Shown here in pieces: positions 1 to 7,119 of a stretch of 38,574 bases of DNA. How positions within the stretch are numbered: the first letter of the stretch is position 1; every line of letters begins with the position of its first letter. Both the position numbers and the translations under genes were made by a program. A model generated the notes under the pieces. The model was not told where the DNA came from and searched no databases. It was given only the letters and a program-made list of their open reading frames with translations. Source of the DNA: Bacteroidales bacterium. Its GTDB lineage: Bacteria > Bacteroidota > Bacteroidia > Bacteroidales > UBA932. The stretch is from contig JAFUDV010000020.1 in the NCBI GenBank assembly GCA_017464245.1, forward strand, positions 1-38,574, in the 5' to 3' direction.

Positions 1-429
1 GCCCTTCCCTTCATTGACATAACAACAAAAAATCCAGCCAAAATGCTGAATCCTCTTTTCCGAAAACTGCCGAAATCAACTTTTCTGAAAATTGTTGAAG
101 AAAAGTTTGCTTTTTACAACTTCATCATCTCATTGTACCTGCCCATTGACAAGAATGCACTTCTCAATTTCTATAAAAGTTACGACGACATGGTCATCGC
201 CATCAACTCCAATACCGGCAGCGAATACGACATCAATGAATTCTTCGATCCCGAATCACACCTAGGCTTTGCGCAAATGCTGGAAGTCACAGCACACTCC
301 AGTTTTGCCGATGATCCCCGCAGCATCATCCTCGCGTCGAATGAACAGAAACAGCGTATTGCCGACCAGCTCCGCAAGCGGACCAGTGCGTCGATTGGGC
401 AGATCAAGCGATTTCTGCATATGGAATGA
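1..429 (+). CDS. C-terminal part of a probable REP-associated (Y1/RAYT-like) transposase
   Basis: The frame is open from the first base of the window, so the ATG at 43 is probably internal and the 5' end lies outside. About 142 residues are visible. The last 30 or so (after ASNEQKQRIADQL) form a helical segment ending in SIGQIKRFLHME, which resembles the C-terminal DNA-binding tail of Bacteroidales Y1-type transposases of the RAYT group. The catalytic HUH and Tyr motifs would be upstream and cannot be checked. Three palindromic or half-palindromic repeats begin one base after the stop codon, the usual layout of a RAYT with its REP sequences. Base composition is clearly AT-richer than the neighbouring genes, suggesting transfer. 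The family call is an inference from the tail and the repeats; another DNA-binding protein remains possible. Confidence 0.5.
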   Translation, partial: ALPFIDITTKNPAKMLNPLFRKLPKSTFLKIVEEKFAFYNFIISLYLPIDKNALLNFYKSYDDMVIAINSNTGSEYDINEFFDPESHLGFAQMLEVTAHSSFADDPRSIILASNEQKQRIADQLRKRTSASIGQIKRFLHME

Positions 430-430
430 T

Positions 431-470
431 GCGTTTGAGAGGTGCTCGTTTCGGTGCACCTCTCAAACGC
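431..470. repeat. Perfect 15-bp palindrome, REP-like, after the transposase stop
   Basis: GCGTTTGAGAGGTGC (431-445) is the exact reverse complement of 456-470, with a 10-nt loop between. It starts one base after the stop of the transposase-like gene and has no following T-run, so it fits a REP-type element better than a simple terminator. The core AGAGGTGC recurs at 502-529 and 567-582. Confidence 0.75.
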
Positions 471-501
471 GTGTACGCTGATGCACAGCACTGTAGTTTT
501 C

Positions 502-529
502 AAGAGGTGCACAAGAAAGCGCACCTCTT
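502..529. repeat. Second REP-like hairpin, AAGAGGTGC arms
   Basis: AAGAGGTGC (502-510) pairs perfectly with GCACCTCTT (521-529) around a 10-nt loop, the same loop length as the first palindrome. The shared core (AGAGGTGC) and geometry mark it as another member of the same repeat family. Confidence 0.7.
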
Positions 530-566
530 ATAAGTTAAAAAGTTGAAAATCAAGATCATAAGATGC

Positions 567-582
567 AAGAGGTGCACCGAAA
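567..582. repeat. Solitary inverted REP half-site
   Basis: AGAGGTGCACCGAAA (568-582) is an exact 15-nt inverted copy of 449-463 in the first palindrome. It lies 16 bp beyond the stop codon of the convergent epimerase gene. With the two hairpins it forms a REP-like cluster filling the space between the two genes. Confidence 0.65.
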
Positions 583-597
583 GGAGGGCTTGACGCG

Positions 598-1773
598 CTA
601 GCACTTCACCAGGCCGATGCCGGGGAGGTCCGGGAGGGCGAGGCGACCATCGACGACAGCGACGCCGCGGAAGAGGTCGTTGGAGATGAGGAGGTTGCCG
701 TCCAGGTCGGCGAAGTCCACGGCCGGGGAGAGCTGGGCGGCGGCGGAGACGGCGCAGGAGGTCTCGGTCATGCAGCCGAGCATGACTTTCATGCCCAGGG
801 AGCGGGCGAGCTCCACCATGCGATGCGCCTCGCGGAGGCCGGTGCACTTCATGAGCTTGATGTTAATGCCGGAGAAAAGCCCATGCATCCGTGGGACGTC
901 GGGGAGGCGCTGGACGGACTCATCGGCAAAGAGAGGGAGCGGGCTGCGCTCGAAGAGCCAGGCCTGGTCGTCGTAGCGGCTGATCGCCAGGGGCTGCTCC
1001 ACCATCACGACACCGTGCTCCTTGAGCCAATAGATCATGTCCAGGGCCCGGAAACGGTCGCCCCAGCCCTGGTTCACGTCCACGGCGATGGGAAGGTCGG
1101 TGACGGATCGGATGGTCTCGATGATTTCCTTGTCCCGGTCCGTTCCCAGCTTGACTTTCAAGATGTTGAATTGACCGGCGCACTCGAGCGTCTTCTCCTT
1201 CATGACCTCGGGCGTGTCGATGCCGATGGTAAAGGTCGTCGATGGCGCCTTGGCCGGGTCGTATCCCCAGATCCGGTACCAGGGAGCGCCCAGCATCTTG
1301 CCCACCAGGTCGTGCAGGGCGATGTCCACGGCGGCCTTCGCGGCCGTATCGCCGGGCGACAGGCTGTCCACGTATGTGAGGATGTCCTCCAGGCAGAACG
1401 GATCCGCGAACTGCTCCAGATCCACCTGCTGCAGGAAGGCAGTCACAGATTCCACGCTCTGCCCCAGATACGGCGGCATGGACGCTTCTCCGTAACCCGT
1501 AAAACCCTGATAGGCAATCTCCACCTGCACACCGGGCGTCGTGGTCCGGCTGTAGGAGGACACCGTGAATGTATGCTTGAGCTGCAACTCGTACGGGTAG
1601 AAGCTCAGTTTCATCCGCCGCGGTCCGGCCGGCTGCTGGACCGGTTCGTCGGACAGGGGCTCCTCCCCTTCGGGCACTTCCTGCCGCTTCCGGGTACCGC
1701 ACCCGATCGCCAGGCCCGCGCCTACGGCCGCCAGGCCGGCGATCCGAAGGAAATCACGTCTGTTCTGCTTCAT
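598..1773 (-). CDS. Dipeptide (L-Ala-D/L-Glu type) epimerase, exported, enolase superfamily
   Basis: 391 aa. The N-terminus has a twin-arginine-like RRDFLR stretch, a hydrophobic segment and a lipobox (LAIGC, Cys25), so it is probably an exported lipoprotein. The enolase-superfamily capping domain follows (about 54-175), then the barrel with catalytic KVK (206-208), Asp232 in DVNQGW, Glu259 in VEQP, Asp284 in ADES and Lys306 in NIKLMK, the pattern of muconate-lactonizing/dipeptide epimerases. The family inverts the second residue of L-Ala-D-Glu from murein. The NlpC/P60 gene ends 4 bp upstream (stop 1778-1780), and GGAG sits 7 nt before this ATG, so the two are co-expressed, paralleling the Bacillus ykfB-ykfC pair. 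The exact dipeptide specificity cannot be read from sequence. An extracytoplasmic epimerase is less usual than a cytoplasmic one. Confidence 0.85.
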   Translation of the reverse strand: MKQNRRDFLRIAGLAAVGAGLAIGCGTRKRQEVPEGEEPLSDEPVQQPAGPRRMKLSFYPYELQLKHTFTVSSYSRTTTPGVQVEIAYQGFTGYGEASMPPYLGQSVESVTAFLQQVDLEQFADPFCLEDILTYVDSLSPGDTAAKAAVDIALHDLVGKMLGAPWYRIWGYDPAKAPSTTFTIGIDTPEVMKEKTLECAGQFNILKVKLGTDRDKEIIETIRSVTDLPIAVDVNQGWGDRFRALDMIYWLKEHGVVMVEQPLAISRYDDQAWLFERSPLPLFADESVQRLPDVPRMHGLFSGINIKLMKCTGLREAHRMVELARSLGMKVMLGCMTETSCAVSAAAQLSPAVDFADLDGNLLISNDLFRGVAVVDGRLALPDLPGIGLVKC

Positions 1774-1777
1774 AAGG

Positions 1778-2722
1778 CTACTCCAGATAATAAGGATTCG
1801 TCAATGTCGTGTTCAGCCCCTCCTGCCTGTCGATGAAAGGAAGGATCCGGCTGGCAAACAGGTACCGGCCGGTGTTGTACGCGTCGTACAGGGGATCCTC
1901 CGGAAGGAAACTGCCGATTTTCACCAGCCCCAGCGAATGGATGAAACGCCCCTCGCCGATGTAGATGCCCACATGGGACACCCTGGGCGCCGCCGTATCC
2001 TGGCGGCCGAAGAAGACGAGGTCGCCGGGCTGCAGGTCGTCCAGCCCATAGATGCGCTCCCCCACCTTCGCCTGCTGGGAAGCGTTCCGCGGGATGATGA
2101 TGCCATGCATGAACAGGACGGTACGGACAAAGCCGCTGCAGTCCATCCCGTGGGAGGACATGCCTGCCCACACATACGGGAACCCGTTCATGGTCAATGC
2201 AGTAGCGATGATGTCGGCCGGCTCGGAGCGAAGGCCCTTCCGCCATGCGTCCTCCGGTTCGCCGAGGCTGCGGTGCAAATAGCCGACGCGCCCGTCGGGA
2301 AAGCCCACACGGTAGTACCGCCCCTGGCGACCCAGGTCCTTCAGGCGCGCACCGCCGACGACGTCGGAGACGGTGCCGCCCCGGGCCGACGGCCGGTCCA
2401 GCACCACGCCCATCAGCGCCGTCACGACGATCTTCGGCGCCGCGTTCCAGGCATGATACTCCTCGAAGGAAAGCGGAGTGATGGCATCCTTGTGCACCCA
2501 GCCCGTGTACACGTCCGGCGTCTCCACCTGCGGCCAGCCGTTCTTCTCGGCCCGCTGCAGGATATGGACCGGCATCCCGAGGAGCGCCTGCGAATCCATC
2601 ACCGCATCATAATCCGGCGTAAGGCGCACATTGCACACGGAAATGTTCACGACACCGTACTCCTGCGCGGCGGCGGCAAGGCACGGCAACATGGACAGCA
2701 AAATCGTCAACCACTTTTTCAT
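1778..2722 (-). CDS. Secreted NlpC/P60 murein endopeptidase with N-terminal SH3 domains
   Basis: 314 aa from the ATG at 2722-2720, chosen because it gives a clean signal peptide (MKKWLTILLSML, Ala-rich cleavage region near residue 19). A longer frame upstream runs through the divergent promoter and gene and is rejected. Two bacterial SH3-like domains (about 22-82 and 97-155) precede a C-terminal NlpC/P60 domain with catalytic Cys195 (in HGMDCSGF), His250 (in RVSHVGIY) and a third polar residue His262. YkfC-type enzymes with this architecture cleave gamma-D-glutamyl-diamino acid bonds, releasing L-Ala-D-Glu. The downstream gene encodes the matching dipeptide epimerase, so the pair probably trims and converts murein peptides in the periplasm. 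The start lies almost at the end of a -7 promoter box, implying a very short leader. Confidence 0.85.
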   Translation of the reverse strand: MKKWLTILLSMLPCLAAAAQEYGVVNISVCNVRLTPDYDAVMDSQALLGMPVHILQRAEKNGWPQVETPDVYTGWVHKDAITPLSFEEYHAWNAAPKIVVTALMGVVLDRPSARGGTVSDVVGGARLKDLGRQGRYYRVGFPDGRVGYLHRSLGEPEDAWRKGLRSEPADIIATALTMNGFPYVWAGMSSHGMDCSGFVRTVLFMHGIIIPRNASQQAKVGERIYGLDDLQPGDLVFFGRQDTAAPRVSHVGIYIGEGRFIHSLGLVKIGSFLPEDPLYDAYNTGRYLFASRILPFIDRQEGLNTTLTNPYYLE

Positions 2723-2727
2723 ATCTT

Positions 2728-2755
2728 CAAAGATACGCATTTTTTCGTATCTTTG
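2728..2755. promoter_or_regulatory. Palindrome carrying two divergent -7 boxes
   Basis: CAAAGATACG (2728-2737) and CGTATCTTTG (2746-2755) are a perfect 10-bp inverted repeat with an 8-bp spacer. Each arm reads TATCTTTG on its own strand, matching the Bacteroidetes -7 consensus TAnnTTTG. One faces the antiporter (ATG at 2778), the other the NlpC/P60 gene (ATG at 2722), where the predicted start of transcription would fall at or next to the start codon. A shared operator is also possible. Confidence 0.65.
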
Positions 2756-2777
2756 CCCCCGCATAAAACGGACTACG

Positions 2778-4220
2778 ATGAAGCATTCCCTCCCGAAGAC
2801 CCTCCTCTCCCTCATTCCGGTCTTCGTCCTTATCGCGCTGCTGGCGCTGAACATCGGCATCTTCGGAGCCGACTCCATCCTCGGAGCCAGCCAGGTGGCC
2901 CTCCTCGCATCGGCAGGGGTGGCCATCCTCATCGCCACCTTGGCCTTCAAGACGCCGTGGAAGGACTTCGAGGAGGCCATCAAGCGGAATTTCAGCGACA
3001 TCGCCGGGGCGACCCTCATCCTCTTCCTCATCGGCGGCGTCTCGGGCACATGGACCATGAGTGGCGTCGTTCCCGCCTTCATCTACTACGGAGTACAGCT
3101 GATCAACCCCAAGGTCTTCCTCCTGACGGCCTGCGTCATCTGCGCCGTCGTCTCCGTGATGACCGGCAGTTCCTGGACCACCATCGCCACGATCGGCGTA
3201 GCCCTGCTGGGCATCGGCAAGGCGGAGGGTTTCTCCGACGGCATGATCGCCGGGGCCATCATCTCCGGTGCCTACTTCGGCGACAAGGTCTCTCCCCTGT
3301 CGGACACGACCGTGATGGCGTCGTCGGTCAACCAGGTGCCGCTCTTCACCCACATCCGGTACATGTTCTTAACGACGGTGCCGTCCATGGTAATCACCCT
3401 CATCGTCTTTACGGTCGTCGGCCTTTCGCACGATACGGCCGATGCTTCCCAGATCGGCCTGTACACCAACGTCTTGTCCTCCAAGTTCCACATCACCCCG
3501 TGGCTGATGCTGGTCCCGGCCCTGACGGTCTTCCTCATCCTGAAGCGCATGCCGGCGATCCCGGTCCTCGCCATCTCCGTGCTGTCGGCGGCCGTCGCGG
3601 CCCTCGTTTTCCAGCCGGAAATCATTGCCGGCATCGGCTCGAAGGTCACCGAGGGATCCCGGGCGCGGGTTCTCCTCGCCGGCACGGTGGAGAGTATCTA
3701 CAATACCATCACGCTGGAAACCGGCCATCCGGAGGTGGACAGCCTCGTCTCGTCGCGCGGCATGCTGGGCATGCTCAACACCGTGTTTCTCATCCTCTGT
3801 GCCATGTGCTACGGCGCCTGCATGCAGGCAAGCGGCATGATCGCCCAGCTGGCCTCCCTCCTGAAACCCTTCACCCGGTCCCGGACCGGACTTGTGGCCT
3901 CCACCGTCGTTACCGGTACCGCCCTCAACGGCATCGTGTCGGACCAGTATCTGTCCATCCTGCTGACCTCCAACATCTTCGGCGAGACCTTCGACCGGGA
4001 GGGCTACGAACAGCGCCTGCTCAGCCGGTCCGTGGAAGATTCCGCCACCGTCACGTCCCCGCTCTACCCCTGGTCCAGCTGCGGCATGACCCAGGCCACC
4101 ATCCTGTCCGTGCCCACATGGACCTACGCCCCCTGGTGCCTGTTCAATCTCATCAGCCCGCTGATGTCCATTACGGTTGCGGCGATCGGATGGAAGATCG
4201 TACGGAAGGCTAAGGACTGA
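2778..4220 (+). CDS. NhaC-family Na+/H+ (or organic anion/H+) antiporter
   Basis: 480 aa from the ATG at 2778, which begins with a short charged stretch (MKHSLPK) followed by the first of about 11-12 hydrophobic segments. The protein shows NhaC-family features such as SGTWTMSG, a polar MTGSSWTT stretch, GDKVSPLSDTTVMAS in the middle and SPLYPWSSCGMTQA near the end. Members exchange Na+ for H+ or, in some branches, malate/lactate or other solutes, so the substrate is not certain. It is transcribed divergently from the murein-peptide pair with a good -7 box at 2748-2755, and stands alone on this strand. Length and fold are normal for the family. No terminator is obvious directly after the stop. 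Confidence 0.85.
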   Translation: MKHSLPKTLLSLIPVFVLIALLALNIGIFGADSILGASQVALLASAGVAILIATLAFKTPWKDFEEAIKRNFSDIAGATLILFLIGGVSGTWTMSGVVPAFIYYGVQLINPKVFLLTACVICAVVSVMTGSSWTTIATIGVALLGIGKAEGFSDGMIAGAIISGAYFGDKVSPLSDTTVMASSVNQVPLFTHIRYMFLTTVPSMVITLIVFTVVGLSHDTADASQIGLYTNVLSSKFHITPWLMLVPALTVFLILKRMPAIPVLAISVLSAAVAALVFQPEIIAGIGSKVTEGSRARVLLAGTVESIYNTITLETGHPEVDSLVSSRGMLGMLNTVFLILCAMCYGACMQASGMIAQLASLLKPFTRSRTGLVASTVVTGTALNGIVSDQYLSILLTSNIFGETFDREGYEQRLLSRSVEDSATVTSPLYPWSSCGMTQATILSVPTWTYAPWCLFNLISPLMSITVAAIGWKIVRKAKD

Positions 4221-4259
4221 TTTCCAGGAAAAAGCGTTGGGTTTTTCGGGAGTTTTTCG

Positions 4260-4267
4260 TATTTTTG
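4260..4267 (+). promoter_or_regulatory. -7 promoter box for the small membrane protein
   Basis: TATTTTTG matches TAnnTTTG and lies 30 nt before the ATG at 4298. Confidence 0.5.
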
Positions 4268-4297
4268 AAGCCAGTGAAACTTTAAACGCTTAACAAA

Positions 4298-4483
4298 ATG
4301 GGTTCCATCATCTACATTGTCGGCGTCGTCCTGTCCGTGCTCGCCGTCATCGACATCCTCAAGAAACCAATCTCCGTCTTCGGGAAAGTCATCACCGCCA
4401 TCCTCGTGCTTTGCACCAGCTGGATCGGCCTCGCCGTGTATTACCTGTACGCGAAGGACCATCTCACCGAGTGGTTCAAGTAG
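4298..4483 (+). CDS. Small membrane protein, PLDc_N-like
   Basis: 61 aa with two hydrophobic helices (about 4-19 and 31-49) joined by a short loop containing DILKKP, and ending SWIGLAVYYLYAKDHL. This arrangement resembles the phospholipase D/cardiolipin synthase N-terminal membrane domain (PLDc_N) found as stand-alone small proteins in Bacteroidetes. It has its own promoter box and sits 55 nt upstream of tRNA-Ser. No enzymatic domain is attached, so no function can be assigned beyond membrane location. The codon usage and clean start support a real gene. Confidence 0.65.
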   Translation: MGSIIYIVGVVLSVLAVIDILKKPISVFGKVITAILVLCTSWIGLAVYYLYAKDHLTEWFK

Positions 4484-4519
4484 CGCATCCGAAGGGTTGC
4501 GATTTCGGGAATTAAATCG

Positions 4520-4527
4520 TAACTTTG
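4520..4527 (+). promoter_or_regulatory. -7 promoter box for tRNA-Ser(CGA)
   Basis: TAACTTTG fits TAnnTTTG and ends 11 nt before the first base of the tRNA. Confidence 0.6.
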
Positions 4528-4538
4528 CGCCCTGCAAC

Positions 4539-4625
4539 GGTGAGGTGTCCGAGTGGTTGAAGGAGCCTGCCTCGAAAACAGGTGTACGTTTGCGCGTACC
4601 GGGGGTTCGAATCCCTTCCTCACCG
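4539..4625 (+). tRNA. tRNA-Ser (anticodon CGA)
   Basis: Acceptor arms GGTGAGG (4539-4545) and CCTCACC (4618-4624) pair fully, with discriminator G4625. The anticodon loop is CTCGAAA, giving CGA at 4573-4575 with T33 before and A37 after, so it reads UCG. A long variable arm (GTGTACG...CGTAC) is the class II hallmark of tRNA-Ser, and the T-arm carries GGTTCGAATCC. The 3' CCA is not encoded. The closing 31-39 pair is C-A. Confidence 0.95.
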
Positions 4626-4626
4626 C

Positions 4627-4668
4627 AAAAGCCCCAAATGCTTGATTTATAGCATCTGGGGCTTTTTC
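4627..4668. terminator. Bidirectional Rho-independent terminator
   Basis: AGCCCCAAATGCT (4630-4642) pairs with AGCATCTGGGGCT (4651-4663) except for one mismatch, around an 8-nt loop, followed by TTTTT on the plus strand. On the minus strand the hairpin is followed by TTTT. It therefore ends tRNA-Ser transcription and can also stop the capG operon coming from the other side. Confidence 0.85.
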
Positions 4669-4693
4669 TATCGCCGAAGGGCTATGGGCGGGA

Positions 4694-4744
4694 TCACGCC
4701 ACCGCCACCAGCAGCGCGAGGGGGAAAAGATAAAGATGTTTCAT
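4694..4744 (-). other. 16-codon ORF resembling a truncated signal peptide
   Basis: Six bases past the capG stop, an ATG opens MKHLYLFPLALLVAVA and then stops. It looks like the N-terminal half of a signal peptide with nothing after it. It may be the remnant of a deleted gene at the end of the capE-F-G operon, or chance. Confidence 0.25.
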
Positions 4745-4750
4745 GATTGA

Positions 4751-5911
4751 TTAGATTTTTCGCCAGACCATTTTGTTCACCACGCCGACATAGCTCTGGA
4801 TGATGCGGACCACTTTGGTGGAGACGTTCTCATCCACATAATCCGGGACAGGAATACCCGGGAGGCCGTCGCGGATGAGGGAGACGGCAACATCGACACT
4901 CTGGAGCAGGCCGATGGTGTCGATGCCGCTGAGGACGAAGCAACCTTTGTCCAGGGCTTCGGGACGCTCGGTGCTAGTCCGAATGCAGACGGCCGGGAAG
5001 GGATGCCCGATGCTCGTGAAAAAGGAGGATTCCTCAGGGAGGGTGCCGCTATCGGAGACCACCGCAAAGGCGTTCATCTGCAAGCAGTTGTAATCGTGGA
5101 AACCCAGCGGTTCATGCTGAATCACGCGCGGATCCAGCTTGAATCCGGATGCCTCGAGACGCTTCCGAGAGCGGGGATGGCAGCTATACAGAATCGGCAT
5201 ATCGTACTTCGCCGCCATCTCGTTGATGGCATTGAAGAGCGACAGGAAGTTCTTCTCCGTGTCGATGTTCTCCTCGCGGTGGGCACTGAGGAGAATGTAC
5301 TTTCCCTTCTCGAGCCCGAGGCGCTGGTGGATGTCGCTGGCCTCGATCTCCGCGAGGTTGTTATGCAGCACCTCCGCCATCGGCGAACCGGTCACGTACG
5401 TGCGCTCCTTCGGGAGGCCCGTGTCGGCCAGGTAGCGGCGGGCGTGCTCGCTGTAAGCCATATTGACATCGGAAATGATGTCCACGATGCGGCGGTTCGT
5501 CTCCTCCGGCAGGCACTCATCCTTGCAGCGGTTGCCGGCCTCCATGTGGAAGATGGGGATGTGCAGCCGCTTGGCGCCGATGACGGAGAGGCAGGAGTTC
5601 GTGTCGCCCAGCACCAGCACCGCATCGGGCTTGATCTGCACCATCAGCTGGTAGCTCTTCGCGATGATATTGCCCATCGTCTCGCCCAGGTCCATGCCCA
5701 CGGCGTCCATGTACACATCCGGGTCCGCCAGTTTCAAATCCTTGAAAAACACACCGTTAAGGTTGTAGTCATAATTCTGGCCCGTATGCGCCAGGATCGT
5801 GTCAAAGTATTCCCGGCACTTGCCTATGACCGCCGCCAGGCGGATGATTTCCGGGCGTGTGCCCACAATGATCAGAAGCTTCAACTTCCCGTTATTCTTG
5901 AAACTTGCCAT
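4751..5911 (-). CDS. capG: UDP-N-acetyl-L-talosamine 2-epimerase (WecB/CapG family)
   Basis: 386 aa of the UDP-GlcNAc 2-epimerase fold. An N-terminal GTRPEIIRLA motif is followed by HTGQNYD, GDTNSCL, HMEAGNRC and PEETNRR, then SAHREENID and SDSGTLPEES in the second Rossmann domain, all family signatures. Placed directly after capE and capF (2-bp gap to capF), it should perform the last step of UDP-N-acetyl-L-fucosamine synthesis, C2 epimerisation of UDP-N-acetyl-L-talosamine, as in the Staphylococcus Cap5E/F/G and E. coli FnlA/B/C sets. By sequence alone it could be an ordinary UDP-GlcNAc 2-epimerase; the gene order decides. It is cytoplasmic and is the last full gene of the operon. Confidence 0.87.
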   Translation of the reverse strand: MASFKNNGKLKLLIIVGTRPEIIRLAAVIGKCREYFDTILAHTGQNYDYNLNGVFFKDLKLADPDVYMDAVGMDLGETMGNIIAKSYQLMVQIKPDAVLVLGDTNSCLSVIGAKRLHIPIFHMEAGNRCKDECLPEETNRRIVDIISDVNMAYSEHARRYLADTGLPKERTYVTGSPMAEVLHNNLAEIEASDIHQRLGLEKGKYILLSAHREENIDTEKNFLSLFNAINEMAAKYDMPILYSCHPRSRKRLEASGFKLDPRVIQHEPLGFHDYNCLQMNAFAVVSDSGTLPEESSFFTSIGHPFPAVCIRTSTERPEALDKGCFVLSGIDTIGLLQSVDVAVSLIRDGLPGIPVPDYVDENVSTKVVRIIQSYVGVVNKMVWRKI

Positions 5912-5913
5912 AT

Positions 5914-7119
5914 CTATTTTACTGGTTCAAAGTAGGTATCAGGTTTGTTGGGATTGAAGATCTCGTTACAATACATCACGGTCACAAGGTCCTCTGTCTC
6001 CGAGAGATTGATGATGTTATGCGTGTAGCCCGGGAGCATGTGGACCGCCTGGATGTGGTCACCGTCGACCTCCCACTCGAGAATCTCGCCTTCCGGGTCG
6101 TTGAGGTTCCGCTGCTGGATGAGACCATGACCCTTGACCACGATGAACTGCTCGAACTTGGTGTTGTGCCAATGCTGCCCCTTCGTGATGCCGGGCTTGG
6201 AAATGTTGATGGAGACTTGCCCCGCATTCAGCGTATGCACGAGCTCCGTGAAGGAGCCGCGGTCATCGACATTCATCTTGAGGGGGAAGGCAACCTTCTC
6301 CTTGGGGAGATAGCTTAAGTACGTGCTGTACAGCTTCTTGGCGAAGCTCCCAGCGGGGATCTCCGGAATCATCAGCGTCTTGGGCTGGTCGGCGAAGGAG
6401 TGCAGCAGGTCCACGATCTCACCCAGGGTAGCGCGGTGTGTCGTGGGCACGTAGCAGTACTTGCCGTCCTTGATCGGGAACACGCCCAGGCCATCGAAGT
6501 CGCAGCGGTGCTCCTCCCCCTTCAGGCAGCCGATCATCTCGTCCACCAGGTCATCGATGTACAGAAGTTCCAGTTCCACCGACGGGTCATTGACCGTATA
6601 CGGGAGGTCATTGGCAATCGCGTTGCAGAACGTCGCGACGGCGGAATTGTAGTTCGGCCGGCACCACTTGCCGAAAAGGTTCGGGAAGCGGTACACCAGT
6701 ACTTTCGCGCCCATGTCCTCGCCGTACTTCAGGAAGAGGTCCTCCCCCGCCTTCTTCGAGCGCCCGTACTCCGAGTTCCCGAATCGGCCCGCGAGCGACG
6801 CCTGCTGGCTCGAAGACAGCATCACCGGACAGGTGTTGCCATGGGCCTTGAGTGTATCCAGGAGGGTCGAGGCAAACCCGAAGTTCCCCGCCATGAACTC
6901 AGCGGCATCCTTCGGCCGGTTCACCCCCGCGAGGTTGAACACGAAGTCCGCCTCCGCGCACCAGCGGTCGAGCTCCTCGGGCGTGGAATCGAGGTCGTAT
7001 TCATATACTTCCGTGACGGTGACGCCGTAGTTGCGCGCCTTCCCGTCCCGGATATTCTTCAGCTGCGCACAAAGGTTCTTGCCCACGAACCCCTTCGCGC
7101 CTGTAACAAGTATCTTCAT
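5914..7119 (-). CDS. capF: Bifunctional UDP-sugar 3-epimerase/4-reductase with cupin (CapF/FnlB)
   Basis: 401 aa in two domains. The N-terminal short-chain dehydrogenase has GAKGFVG (7-13) and the catalytic Tyr118-GRS-Lys122. The C-terminal cupin (about 280-400) contains GQHWHNTKFEQF and PGYTHNI metal-ligand histidines. This pairing is diagnostic of CapF, which takes the CapE product through C3 epimerisation in the cupin and NADPH reduction of the C4 keto group to give UDP-N-acetyl-L-talosamine. The start codon overlaps the capE stop by one base (TAATG), so translation is coupled, and capG follows 2 bp after its stop. Length matches known CapF proteins and all key residues seem intact. Confidence 0.92.
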   Translation of the reverse strand: MKILVTGAKGFVGKNLCAQLKNIRDGKARNYGVTVTEVYEYDLDSTPEELDRWCAEADFVFNLAGVNRPKDAAEFMAGNFGFASTLLDTLKAHGNTCPVMLSSSQQASLAGRFGNSEYGRSKKAGEDLFLKYGEDMGAKVLVYRFPNLFGKWCRPNYNSAVATFCNAIANDLPYTVNDPSVELELLYIDDLVDEMIGCLKGEEHRCDFDGLGVFPIKDGKYCYVPTTHRATLGEIVDLLHSFADQPKTLMIPEIPAGSFAKKLYSTYLSYLPKEKVAFPLKMNVDDRGSFTELVHTLNAGQVSINISKPGITKGQHWHNTKFEQFIVVKGHGLIQQRNLNDPEGEILEWEVDGDHIQAVHMLPGYTHNIINLSETEDLVTVMYCNEIFNPNKPDTYFEPVK

